In this document: positions 8,513-19,355 of the stretch, one piece after another | Layout of the letters: each line of letters opens with the position of its first letter | How positions within the stretch are numbered: the stretch's first letter is position 1 | DNA from: Dactylorhiza incarnata | Taxonomy: Eukaryota; Streptophyta; Magnoliopsida; Asparagales; Orchidaceae | Reading direction: 5' to 3' | DNA: 64,000 bases | NCBI GenBank assembly: GCA_033032865.1 | Contig: JAWHQI010000051.1 | Span: forward strand, 11,550,001-11,614,000 | Notes under the pieces: generated by a model | Seen by the model: the letters and a program-made list of their open reading frames with translations, nothing else | Told to the model about the DNA's origin: nothing | The model's database searches: none | Position numbers and translations under genes: made by a program

Positions 8513-10756
8513 CTAAGGAACCCAAACGGATTTGGGTCCTAGGTTCCAGGTTAGATCAACACCACTCAGAGTGTTAACATTGCGAGGGGTCATTCTTACA
8601 TTGTTAACCCATGGAGTCTTATAATTTCTAGGATTAAACCAGCAATCTAAGGTGAAGTGACCAACTTTGCCACAACACCAACAATCAAATCTGTTGTACC
8701 TTCTTTTACCCTCCTGCTTGAATTTTTGAACGGGGAGTCTAGTAGGGGCTACATTCTTAAAAGTAGAAGCCTCGTGATTGCAACATACACACGGCTCCTT
8801 CTTCTCAAGAGGCTTATCAATAATAGATTTAATCATTGGTGCTTTCTTAGTTGACGGTCCATGCACAAATGAACCATAGTCCTTGAGAACTATCTCTTCG
8901 TAAGGAGCTTTGAAAATAGTCGTTCCGAAGTTTTGGGGACGGCTCCAACCATTGTTACTCTTACTTGACTCAACGTGAGTTGGTCTCGTAAAGTGACCAA
9001 ACATTGTCTCAAAGTTATACGTGTTGGTGGGAAACACTGCCTTCTTGAAGGAAGGTTGACTTTGTTCAGCCTTTCCCTTACCCTTCACAGCTCTTCTCTT
9101 AGCAACCTTACTTTTCTCGGTTTCAAGACCAAGTCCACTACCCTTCTTAGGAGCAGAAAATCCATCAATGAGTGGAAGAATGGTCTTTGGCTTAGAGAAG
9201 CTTTCTACGAGCTTCCTTTCCACCACTAACTTTTCTTCCAGATCATTAATAGACTTCTCCTTTAGATTTAATAATTCAGTGGAGCTCTTAAGTTCATCTT
9301 TCAAGATTTGGACTTCTTCTTTGAGAGGAGTTAATTTTCCAATTTCCTCCCCCAAATCTGATTCCATCATCTTGAGATATTCAATCTCTTTTGCTTGAGA
9401 TTTGACTACCTTGCGGCATTTGTCAAATCATACCAATAAAACTTTATACTGAACCATTAGATCTAAGTCTTCCTCTGAAGAATAGCCTTCATTCGCATTG
9501 GATCCAGTTTCAGAATCAGAAAGAGGAGTGTGCGAGTTTACCTTCCCCTCATAAGGAGTGTCGTAATTATCCGAGTCTGAATGAGCCATAAGCCCAAAAT
9601 AGGCTTCATCATTCGAGCTTGAATCGTCTGAGTCATTGTCGCTAAGAGACTTAGTCTTCTTTGCTAAGAAGCTCTTTTCCTTTTTCCTCTTACTCTTGAA
9701 GGATTTCTTGTCTTCTTTTTGTATGGACATTTTGTACTTAAATGTCCTGGCTTATTACAGCAATAACAAATAATATCATTCGAAATATGTTTGGCCGATT
9801 TAGTTTTATACCTGTCGTTGTTGTGTTCCTTCTTGTGATGTTCATCATCACGCCTTGATCTTCTATGATCTGATGAGGAGGATTGACTTTTACTTTGGCT
9901 TCTTTTCCTTAGCAACCTCTTGAATTGCTTGGAGAGAGATGAGAACTCTCCATCAGACATGTCTGAGCATGAAGAGCAAGCCACAGACTCATCATCTTCT
10001 TCTGACGACTGTGTCTTGACAGATGACCTAACTTTACCTCTTCTTGACTCTTTGGCCTTCAGTGCCACTGACTTCGCCCTTCCAGAGGTCGAGCATCCTT
10101 CTTCTTCAGCTCTTCTGATACTCAGCTTGAGCTCATGGGACAGAAGCTTTTTGAACAGAATCTGTGGCTCCATCGTAGCCAACTTTCAGAATTCCCACAT
10201 GGCAATTGCCTCGGTATCCCATTCTTTCGTCAGGGATCTCAAGAACTTGTCATTCAATTCTCTGATGGTGAATTCTCAGTCATAATTCCTAAGACCGTTT
10301 ACGATCATAAAGAACTTCTCATAAGTATCAGGAATTGAGTCTCTTTGATCTTGCTTGAATGCTTCATATTCTTGGTTTAGCAACGATCGTCGATCATCCC
10401 TCACTTCTTCTGTACCTTCCATAAGAACAACTAGAGAATCCCACATCTCCTTGGCAGACTTGCACTGTATAAGGTTTTGCAACATAGAATCGTACACTAC
10501 ATCGGCAATGATGTTCTTTGCCTTCTTATCCAAGGAGATGAGAGCAATCACACCTTTAGTTAACTCCAGCATCTTCTTTGGAACCTGAATGGTTGTGTTT
10601 ATTGAAGAAGGTTTCATCGGAACATGGGGACCTTCCTCAACGATCTGAAAAATTCTCATGTCAGTGGCTTCCATGTAGAACTTCACTCTTTCCTTCCACA
10701 TGGGTAAGTTCTCCCTAGAGCAGACGGGGAGCTTCACAAAGGAATCCTTGGTTCAT
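8513..10756 (-). pseudogene. gag: E2 gag, broken by stops and frameshifts
   Basis: The Gag capsid protein is in pieces. The N-terminal capsid-type domain (10737 to 10276) contains MWDSLVVLMEGTEEV and YEKFFMIVNGLRNYD. A serine/arginine-rich part follows with knuckle CYCCNKPGHLSTKC (near 9750), then an acidic Ser/Asp/Glu region (9730 to 9428), a coiled-coil stretch (9370 to about 9200) and a second knuckle CWCCGKVGHFTLDC, ending in KSVWVP. The likely start is the ATG at 10756-10754 (MNQG), one frame off the next segment. Two TGA stops lie near 10185-10280, one near 9429, and a frameshift near 9700. A long gag with two knuckles and a coiled coil matches Sireviruses and resembles E8 gag. Confidence 0.8.
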
Positions 10757-10834
10757 TGCATTCCAGGAATACAGTCTCTTGCAACTAGACTTAGAGAACT
10801 TGTTCAAGGTGTTAACCTTAAGCGAACAACCTAC

Positions 10835-10845
10835 CTCTGATACCA
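10835..10845 (-). other. E2 primer-binding site (initiator tRNA-Met)
   Basis: The minus strand reads TGGTATCAGAG two bases after the LTR end (positions 10846-10847 intervene). This matches the 3' end of plant initiator tRNA-Met, the usual primer of copia elements. Confidence 0.85.
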
Positions 10846-11074
10846 ATTGAAAGAAACTAGTTGCGGCCTAATTCACCTAGAGGGGCAGAATTGGTGGATT
10901 CTATGGCTTTTCGTGGAATTATAAACTTTAAGAATAAAAGCACACAGAAACCAGAAGGCACAGCACAACACAAGGATTTATAGTGGTTCCCCGATGTGGT
11001 TAGTCCACTTTCCACCTCACCTATCTAGCACGACCGGCTAAACAAGGCTACTTCACTATACTCGGATTATGAAT

Positions 11075-11240
11075 AATCCTACAACTCAGAGTCACCACTC
11101 CTACAACTCGGAGACAAAGCTCCTACAAACTCGGAAGAGAAACTTCCTACATGCTCTGAGACAACGCTCCTACAACTCGGAGTAAAACTCCTACACTCGG
11201 AAGCAAGCTTCCTACAACTCGGAGAACAATCTCTCCTACA
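11075..11240. repeat. Tandem repeat CTACAACTCGGAG in E2 LTR
   Basis: About seven degenerate units of roughly 20-28 bp share (C)TACAACTCGGAG followed by a variable ACAAAGCTC-like spacer. The E8 LTR has a different tandem repeat at the corresponding place. Confidence 0.75.
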
Positions 11241-11738
11241 AAAATATTGTAAAGAAATTTTACAAAACTTTAGATTGAAACACAATCTTCTTGAAATCTC
11301 CTTGAGACTTGACTTGATCAGATCTGAAAATGAGAGATCATCTTCTTCCTTGACTGAATCAGAAATCTGGATCTTGAATGAAGGAAGAAGAAATCTTTTC
11401 TTGAGAGAACTTGATCTGAGCACTTATGAGACAACTAGATCTGAAAGAAACTTGAGGAAGTTAAAGATCAGATATCTAGTTGAATCTTGTCTTCAAGAAG
11501 AATCGTCCAAAGACTTTGTCGACAGCTGCAAAGGATTTGCGAGAACGAACAGGGCCGACGGCGCTTTTTTGATTTTCGATTTTCATTTACTGGTTGAAAG
11601 AAATAGCACATAGATACTTATACGAACTTCTCCAACAGTTATAAGCGAGATTTAGAGAAAAGCATACATAGGGATGTACATGGAGATAACCCTAAATGGA
11701 AGCCATAAACATATTCAAACGGAAACAGGCAAATAGCG

Positions 11739-11882
11739 GATTCGTCAAAATAAAGGGAACAATCAACGAAAGGATTAGCTGAAATTGACGAAAGCTCTTT
11801 CGACGAATGCATATTCAACGAAATTGCTTCGTCGAATAAGATTTCAATGAAATCTTATTCGACAAATTCTTTTCGATGAAAT
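11739..11882 (-). promoter_or_regulatory. E2 LTR palindrome cluster (TTCGACGAA type)
   Basis: Several copies of TTCGACGAA or TTCGTCGAA and one-base variants occur. An inverted repeat at 11831-11863 has 15-bp arms (GTCGAATAAGATTTC) around a 3-nt centre. The cluster lies upstream of the LTR's internal TATA candidates in element orientation. Confidence 0.7.
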
Positions 11883-12200
11883 CTTAGGATTAAATCTTCC
11901 AAACTTAAGATCAACAACATCTTCTTCTTAGCTTCTCCTTTGACTCTTCCAAAGTGTTTGAATAAGAAGTACATCCCATTAGAGAGATTCCACATTAGTC
12001 AACACCTTGGTCTACATAATGAGGAATTACATTGCGTAGGCCTATGTTTGATGACCCATTGAAACCTTACATTGGTTTGTACATAGAATGTAATAACCTG
12101 CAAACACACAACTAGACAACAACATCAAATTCAAACTCAATTCAACTTAGTTCAAGGGGACTTCTTCAAATCAAGGTAATTGTGGATACAATTCCCAACA

Positions 12201-14776
12201 GCGATCCTTGAGAAGGACAAGCTCAATGGGACTAACTTCCTTGACTGGTTCAGGAACCTAAGAATTGTTCTCAGGCAAGAGCGTAAGCTCTATGTCTTAG
12301 AAGAAGATCCCCCCGCGGAGCCAGTCACCATTGCACCTCGTGTAGATAAAGATGCTTACAAGAAGTATGGAGATGAGTCATTGGATGTTGAATGTCTTAT
12401 GCTCGCGACCATGAACTCTGAGCTTCAAATGCAACACGAGAACATGAGTTGTTACAAGATGGTCGAGCACCTGAAGAAATGTTTCAAGAGCAAGCTCGCC
12501 AAGAGAGGTTTGACATATCCATGGCGTTATTTTAGTGTAAGATGGGAGCTCGAGGCCCAGTAGGGACTCACGTACTCAAGATGATTGGGTATATAGAGAA
12601 CCTTGAAAGACTTGGGTTTCCTTTGAGCCTAGAGTTGACCACTGATCTGATCCTGCAATCGTTGTCAGACAGTTACGAGCAGTTTATCTTGAATTACAAT
12701 AGGAATGAAATTGACAAGACACTGCCCGAGCTCCTGGGCATGTTAAGAACTGCTGAAATCAATATGAAGAAGGTCAAGCTTGCTAGCCCTATATTGATGG
12801 TGCATAAAAGCAAGGGCAAGACCAAGGGATTCAAGAATACTAAGGTAGGACCTATATCATATCTTGATCCCATGTCTTCAGCACTGAAGAACAAAATCTT
12901 GGCAAAGGAAGGGATGTGCCACCATTGTGGTAAGGCGGGTCACTGGAGGAGGAACTGTCCCATCTATCTTGAAGATCTGCAAAAGAAGAAAGGAATTGTG
13001 ACTTCCACTTCAGGTATATTTGTTATAGAAATAAACTTTTCTGCTCCTTCATCTTGGGTATTGGATACTGGATGCGGTTATCACATTTGTACAAATGTGC
13101 AGGAACTGGGAAGGAGAAGACTGTTGGGTAAAGGAGAAGTGGACATGCGCATTGGAAATGGAGCAAGAGTTGCTGATGTTGCCATAGGAGTGTATCACCT
13201 TTCTTTGCCCACAGGGCTTGTAATAGAATTAGATAATTGTTATTTTGTTCCAGCCATAACTCGAAACATTATATCTGTGTCATGTTTAGACATGAGAGGA
13301 TTTACTTTCATTATTAAGAACAATAGTTGTTATATATTTATGAATGATGTATGTTATGGTGTAGCCCAACTGTTTAGTGGCTTATACGTTTTGAACTTAG
13401 ATCGGCCAATCTATAACATAGAAATTACTAAAAGACTAAAAACAAATTATTCGAATCCTACATATCTCTGGCATTGTCGGTTAGGCCATATAAATGAGAA
13501 ACGTATATCCAAGCTCCATAAAGATGGACTATTGGACTTATTTGATTATGAATCATTTGAAAGATGCGAGTCATGTTTATTAGGCAAGGTGACGAAATCT
13601 CCTTTCACTAGTTGTAGTGAGAGGGTTGATGATCTCTTGGGTATAATACATAGTGATGTATGTAGACCAATGAGTTCTATGGAGAGAGGTGGGTTCTAAT
13701 ACTTTGTTATATTTACTGATGATTTCAGCAGATACGGATATGTATATCTTATGAAGTGTAAATCTGAAAACTTTGAAAATTTCAAAGAGTTTATGAATGA
13801 AGTAGAGAACCAACTGGGAAAAAGGATAAAAACACTTCGATCTGATCGAGGTGGCGAATATCTGAGTCATGAATTTCGTGATCATCTGAAAGAGTGCGGT
13901 ATTGTAACATAACTCACTCCGCCTGGAACACCACAGCATAATGGTGTGTCTAAGAGGAGGAATCATACTTTGTTGGACATGGTATGGTCAATGATGAGTC
14001 ATGTAGATTTGCCCATTTCCTTTTGGGGATTTGCTCTAGAGACTGCTGGTTTCACTTTAAATTGCGGTCCAACGAAAATGGTTCAAAAGACACCATATGA
14101 GATATGGACTGGAAAGCGTCCTAGTATGTCTTTCAATAAGATTTGGGGTTGTGAGGCATATGTGCGATGTCAAATGCCTGACAAGCTGGAACCCAAATCG
14201 GATAAATGTTATCTAGTGGGGTATCCTTGGGAGACCAAAAGGTACTACTTCTACCTGCCGTCTGAGGGTAAAGTGTTTGTTGTAAGGACAGACATCTTTT
14301 TGGAGAAAGCGTTCTTGTCCAGAAAAACTACGAAGGTAAAACTTGGAGAAGTTCATGAACCACAAACTGAAGATGAACCTAGATTGGAACCTGGGAAAGA
14401 ACTACAAGTAGTTGTAGCTAGAGAGCTTGCTCAAGAAACACAATTCCTACGTAGATCTAGTAGACCAAAATTTAAGCCTGAGAGATATGTGTTTCTCATT
14501 TCTCAAATAGGTAATGTGTTGCTTATGGATCAAGATGATGAGTCTACAACCTACCAAGAGACTATGAATGGACAAGACTCCGAGAAGTGGCTTGAGGCCA
14601 TGAAATCTGAAATGGACTCCATGTATACAAGACAATATTGGAGCTTGGTGGAACCATCTGAAGGGGTAAGACCCATAGGGTGCAAGTAGGTCTTCAAGAA
14701 GAAGACCGATATGGATGGGAATGTACAGACATTCAAAGGCCGGCTGGTGGCTAAAGGTTTCAGGCAAATTCATGGT
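12201..14776 (+). pseudogene. gag-pol: E3 (copia) gag, protease, integrase and RT start; first visible piece
   Basis: This is the oldest element, into which E2, E4, E5 and E8 are inserted. Gag starts a few residues in (AILEKDKLNGTNFLDW) because E2 interrupts it, and a frameshift lies near 12540. The knuckle CHHCGKAGHWRRNC is at about 12917; protease SSWVLDTGCGYHIC at 13052; GAG-pre-integrase LWHCRLGH at 13470; integrase TDDFSRYGYVYL, RSDRGGEY (13840) and GVSKRRN (13945). In the last motif the catalytic Glu is replaced by Lys. In-frame stops lie near 13697 (TAA), 13910 (TAA) and 14687 (TAG). RT begins before 14776 and the frame then resumes at 26996 after E4. The copia lineage is not resolved, but it is not the Sirevirus type of E1. 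Confidence 0.88.
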
Positions 14777-15029
14777 TGATGAGTAGTAAAATATATGTAT
14801 TTTTAGTATAGTTATTAGTATAGTTTTAATTAATATTGTGAATTTTCTATGTAAATTAATAAATAAATTGCTTCTTTTCATTATTTCCTTACTAACTTAG
14901 TTTTATTTTTATTTTTGCAGATTTTGGCAATTTTTGTCAAGTCACGCACCTGAGTCACGCCCGTGACAACAAGTCACGCCCGTGACCCAAGGGCGTGTAA
15001 TTTTAAAACGCCAAACTTGTCAATCTGCG

Positions 15030-15416
15030 TTCGACAAAAATTGAGCTGCGCTCGACGAACTCTCTCCGTCTCAGCGTTCGACGAAAGGCTCTCGGAATTC
15101 GACGAACTCTCTTTGTCTCAGCGTTCGACGAAAGGCTCTCGGAATTCGACGAACTCTCTTTGTCTCAGCGTTCGACGAAAGGCTCTCGGCGTTCGACGAA
15201 CTATCTCCATCTCAGCGTTCGACGAAAGGCTCTCTGCGTTCATCAAACTCTCTCCGTCTCAGCGTTCGACGAACGGCGCTCTGCGTTCCACGAACTCTCT
15301 CCGTCTCAGCGTTCGACGAACGACGCTCTGCGTTCGACGAACTATCCACGTCCAGCATTCGACGAACGGCGCTCTACGTTCGACGAACTCTCTCCGCCTA
15401 GGCGTTCGAAGAATCC
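15030..15416 (+). repeat. 47-bp tandem repeat with TTCGACGAA cores, E4 5' LTR
   Basis: About seven units of pattern CTCTCTCCGTCTCAG, CGTTCGACGAAAGGC, TCTCGGCGTTCGACGAA are seen. Two odd-centred palindromes TTCG-A-CGAA occur per unit. The copy in the 3' LTR lies at 24678-25012. Long arginine/serine-rich ORFs over this array exist only because the unit lacks stops in every frame. Confidence 0.88.
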
Positions 15417-15643
15417 AGCGCACACGCCAGCCGTCACGCCCCAGTTAAAGCAGATACATGTCGCCCACTGTCACGTCCGTGACACTTCAAGTCACCCCCA
15501 TGTGCAGCCATATTTGATGGCTAAACCTTCCAGAAGACGGCGGATGCGACCACTAAAGCACGCGCAAATGTCACGCCCTAAGTCACGGCCATGACACACA
15601 AGACACGCCCGTGACCTAGATCGTGTAAAAATAAAATTTGGCC

Positions 15644-15652
15644 TATAAATAG
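15644..15652 (+). promoter_or_regulatory. E4 5' LTR TATA box
   Basis: TATAAATAGAGGGGCTC follows the palindrome clusters and is identical in the 3' LTR (25244). Transcription would start roughly 30 bases downstream. Confidence 0.75.
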
Positions 15653-15856
15653 AGGGGCTCGGTTGAAGAAAATTTCATCCAAATTTTGAGTGTTTGTAAT
15701 GTTTTTCTGAGTTCTTTGAGTGATTGTGAGTTTTTTTTATGCAATTAAGTTTGTGTTCGTTTGTAATTTTCGCCTTTTTAGTCTAGTTGTAATGCTTATT
15801 TTAGAAATAAAATGTTATTTTCTCATTTGGATCATCTTCCTTTTTTATTTATGTTA

Positions 15857-15874
15857 GTGTGTGTGTGTGTGTGT

Positions 15875-15906
<32 letters not shown>
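15857..15906 (+). repeat. (GT)n microsatellite in E4 5' LTR
   Basis: About 25 GT units with single interruptions. The 3' LTR has a much shorter tract (around 25457), so the length changed after insertion. Confidence 0.9.
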
Positions 15907-16140
15907 TTGTGCATGAGAATAGTTTTATTGCTTTCATAACTTAGTTTATTGCTTTCATAATTTAGGTTTATTGCTTTCATAAAAATAGTTTATCGCTTTC
16001 TTTAACGCTTTATTTATCGCTTTTGCTTAAACGCTTTCTTTCGATTCAGTCTTTTTATTACAAGTGGAGTGTGTGCGTATATGATATAGTGTTTTTCTTT
16101 TTTGTAACTTAGCTTTATTTCAGTCCTTATATAACTGTTT

Positions 16141-16460
16141 ATACCACACCCATCTTGAATAAGAGACTAATTTCCTTTAGCTCTTATTTAAGACGGTTGG
16201 GACGGATATTATTTATGCAACTTTATAAGTCTTTTTTTTCTATACCACCCCCATCCTGAATAAGAGGCTAAGAACTTTTTAGCGCTTGTTTAGGACGGTT
16301 GGGACGGATACTATTACTGCTTTTATATAAGTCTTTTTATTTTTCTTTTTATCCGCTTATATCCGCTTAAATAATTAAACATGTATTTTCCAACTATTAA
16401 TATCGTCTCCATTCCGATGAGTGGCTAATTTCCTTTAGCACACAATGTCGAAGAGCATTG
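16141..16460 (+). repeat. Threefold block repeat in E4 LTR
   Basis: Two copies of a block (ACCACACCCATC/ACCACCCCCATC ... GACGGTTGGGACGGATA) start near 16141 and 16240. A third, degenerate copy (TCGTCTCCATTCCGATGAG ... GCATTGGGACC) starts near 16405. The same arrangement is present in the 3' LTR from about 25698. Confidence 0.75.
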
Positions 16461-17378
16461 GGACCCAAAAATAGTTTTTCTAAAAATTAAAACATCTCTT
16501 TCTAAAATAATTAACGCTTAAGGTTTACCCGAGAATAACGTTGAGTGGAGCCACATAATCGATGTGTGGTTTTTATTTCCATCTCCGTACACTAGTTAGC
16601 CGAGAGGCTCGTGCGTACGGACTGATCGCTCATGGGTAAAGAGAAGTGTGCTCTACCCTCGAGAGAGGATGAGGTAAGTCTCCAGAATTGGAAGTAAAAA
16701 CTCAATAGCGGGGTTCACAACATAAAGCGAGTATTAAGAATATTTGATTATAGAGCAAGAGTTTGGTCGAATATTCATAATCTCAGGAGGGCGTACCCTC
16801 GAGAGAGGAGCGTTCATAATTATGGAACCTCCACGGCCAAGCCGTTTTAACGTTTTGAAAACTCAACGTAATTCGAAAAGCCGTTTTATTTCTAAAAAAG
16901 ACTATTTTCGTCTCAAGGTAATTCGACATCGGACGCTATTGTTATCATCGTTTAGAACTCTAGTTATACGCTTTTTATCGTTTTCTTTTAAAAACACACA
17001 CTAAAAACTTATTCCGATAAAATAATAGTTCGTTCCTCAAAGTAGTATAATCAACACGATCCGCGGAAATATACGACCTCGATATTTTCTAAAACAAAAT
17101 ATCATGTATTACTCACGATAAGGTATACTTGCCTTAATTATATGGTTAATTTGGATTAAAATTTAAACAAACACTTTTCAAATTCAAAACTTGCAAAACT
17201 CTCCTTTGCTATTTTAAAAATCAATAGAATTCGGCGTTGTAGTCAGGGTGTAATCGTCAATATTTCGAAAGAAGAAAAAGACTGTTACTTCTATCTTTCG
17301 ATAGGATAACGGTTAGTTTCTCAAAGTAGGAATACTTGCGAAACTCTTTGAAAAATTCGAATCAAATCATCAAGTTTT

Positions 17379-17396
17379 TGGCGTCGTTGCCGGGGA
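17379..17396 (+). other. E4 primer-binding site (tRNA-Asp type)
   Basis: TGGCGTCGTTGCCGGGGA lies six bases after the LTR. It is complementary to the 3' end of plant tRNA-Asp except for one C-to-T change at a CpG (canonical TGGCGCCGTTGCCGGGGA). Confidence 0.88.
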
Positions 17397-17552
17397 GCTT
17401 ATGTTGTTATTTGAAACAAGGAATTACTATTACTTTTATCATATATATTAAATATATCATAAAATATATATATGTATATATATATATAAATAAAAATAGA
17501 AAAAACCATAGAAAAAAGCAAACAAATATATATCATTTGATTATTTTAGTAT

Positions 17553-19355
17553 ATGACCCGAGGAAACTCCTCGGAGGATTCGAATATGCCTTTTGACCCT
17601 GAAATCGAGCGCACTCTTCGTGAGCGCCTCCGACTTCGTGATCCAAACTTACTCGAATTTCCTGAAGAGTCAGTCGGAGATACTTACACTGAACCTATGG
17701 CCGATCAAATTCCAGATGTGGCCCCGCCACGGACCATGGCATATTATGCCAGGCCAAATTTAGAAGATACCGGATCGAGTATTACACGCCCAACAGTGGC
17801 TAATAATAATTTTGAAATAAAATCTAGCATCATTCAAATGGTACAACAGTCAATCCAATTTGACGGTTTGCCAGATGAGGAACCGAATTTATACCTTTCT
17901 AGTTTTTTGGAAATATGCGATACCTTTAAAATTAATGGCGTTACTGATGACGCTATTCGTTTACGCTTATTTCCATTTTCATTGCGGACGAAAGCCAAGG
18001 CGTGGTTAAGTTCTCTCCCCAGGGGATCTATAACCACGTGGGCATAATTGACGAAAAAATTTTTAACAAATTATTTTCCCCCGTCTAAAACCGCTAAACT
18101 GCGCACAGATATCGCCTATTTCGTTCAATACGATTCTGAGTCTCTCTATGAGACTTGGGAGCATTTTAAAGAGTTCTTGCGTATGTGTCCTCATCACGTG
18201 CTGCCATCCTGGCTGCAGGTTCAGACGTTTTATAATGGTTTAAATTTCTCAACACGACAGATGATCGATGCGGCCGCCGGGGGAACGTTAAACAACAAAA
18301 CCCCAGAGGCCGCTCAAGCTCTGTTCGAAGAACTGGCCATGAATGCCTATCAATGGAATGCGCCTAGATCTCGCCCTGCCAAACCGGCCAGGATTTATGA
18401 AGTGGATGCCACTGCTCATCTAGCCTCGCAAGTGGAGCGGCTAAGTAAGCAAGTGGCGGAGATGACTGCTTCCTCCTCCACTCCCGCTTGGGCTCCTAAT
18501 AATAATAATAATACTTTTGTAGAAGAAACTGTAGATTACCTAGGCAACCCAGTTAGGCCCCCCTTTAACCCTAATAACAATCCGTATAGTAATAATTATA
18601 ATTCGGGTTAGAGGAACCACCCAATTTTTTCCTGCAGCAATCCTAACAATGCTCAGAGGCCCCCAATTGTAAATCCGCAATGATTTCCGCAAGGATTTCC
18701 AAACGGATTTCAGCCTCCACCTCCAAAATCTTCTCCGCTCGAAGATATTTTTGCTAAATACGTTGCGTCCACTGAGTCAAATATTCGGAATATTACCGGA
18801 TCGATTAAAAACTTGGAAAATCAGGTGGGACAGCTAGCAAAGATGGTCTCCGAGCGGCCATATGGAGCTCTACCAGGGAACACAGAGCCAAACCCCCGAG
18901 AAAATGCAAACGCCATAAACCTTCGCAGCAGCAAGGAGGTAACCTCCCCAAAACGGGTTGAGCCCAAGGTACATGTTTCGACACCGAGCCCTCCACCCCC
19001 TCTCTCGATAGATAATACAACGAGTATTTCGACTGTGCCAAACGTTTTTAGCCCGTCCCTTCCTTATCCCTCGAAAATAAATAACGAGCGGAAGGACGAG
19101 CATTATAAAAAATTTCTACAAATTTTCAAACAAATCCACATAAACGTTCCTTTCTGCGAGGCACTCTCCCAAATGCCGAAATACGCAAAATATCTTAAAA
19201 AGTTGCTTTATAATAAAAAGCGACTCGAAGATGTTTCGCGTGTTTCCCTTAATGCGGAATGCTCGGTTTTCCTCCTTAACAAATTGCCGCCAAAACTAAA
19301 TGAACCGGGACTATTCTCCATCCCGTGCCTCTTCGGCAATATGTTAATAAAGTAG
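17553..19355 (+). pseudogene. gag: E4 gag, with in-frame stops
   Basis: This is the capsid/nucleocapsid precursor of an Athila-type element. The start is the ATG at 17553 (MTRGNSSEDSNMPFDP), after an AT-rich leader. The retrotransposon gag domain spans roughly residues 90-260 (EEPNLYLSSFLEICDTFKI, LRLFPFSLRTKAKAWLSSLP, FLTNYFPPSKTAKLR). Stops interrupt one frame: TAA at 18045 after the residues ITTWA, TAG at 18609 after NYNSG, and TGA near 18681. The C-terminal part contains ENQVGQLAKMVSERP and a proline-rich region, followed by YKKFLQIFKQIHINVPF, a conserved Athila-group stretch. The frame ends at 19355; pol continues in a different frame, so one frameshift lies near 19325-19355. Confidence 0.9.

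Larger units (their letters stand above)
8261..12200 (-). mobile_element. E2: Sirevirus-like copia element, gag half and 5' LTR, reverse orientation
   Basis: On the minus strand the order is LTR (12200 to 10848), primer-binding site (10845-10835), leader, decayed gag (10756 to 8513), the start of a protease and GGGGGAG tracts, then the E1 insertion. The remaining part must lie left of the window. The LTR abuts the E3 gag codons at 12201, so E2 was inserted into E3; the presumed target site begins GCGAT. Gag carries several stops and frameshifts, so it is older than E1. Confidence 0.85.
10848..12200 (-). repeat. E2 5' LTR (1353 bp)
   Basis: On the minus strand it begins TGTTGGGAATTG and ends TTTCTTTCA. 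Contents in that direction: a TTCGACGAA-type palindrome cluster (11882-11739), a TATA-like GTATAAGTATC (about 11622), and a short tandem repeat built on CTACAACTCGGAG (11075-11240). Near the end GGGGAACCACTATAAAT (10993-10977) is a box also found in E8. Which TATA is used is uncertain. Confidence 0.85.
14777..17372 (+). repeat. E4 5' LTR (2596 bp)
   Basis: TGATGAGTAG...AAATCATCA. U3 holds GTCACGCCCGTGAC palindromes (about 14940-14985 and 15465-15615) around a roughly 47-bp tandem array with TTCGACGAA cores (15030-15416). TATAAATAG follows at 15644. Further on are a (GT)n microsatellite (15857-15906), a roughly 100-bp repeated block (16141-16460) and a CG-poor end. Confidence 0.93.

Noticed and set aside
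15030..15416. Resemblance to a CRISPR array (regular repeats)
   Set aside because: The repeats are contiguous with no unique spacers, lie in a plant LTR, and no cas gene exists.
14963..15594. Long arginine/serine-rich ORFs (and the counterpart at 24610-25149)
   Set aside because: They translate the tandem array of the E4 LTR and occur in overlapping frames because the repeat unit has no stop codon. No domain is present.
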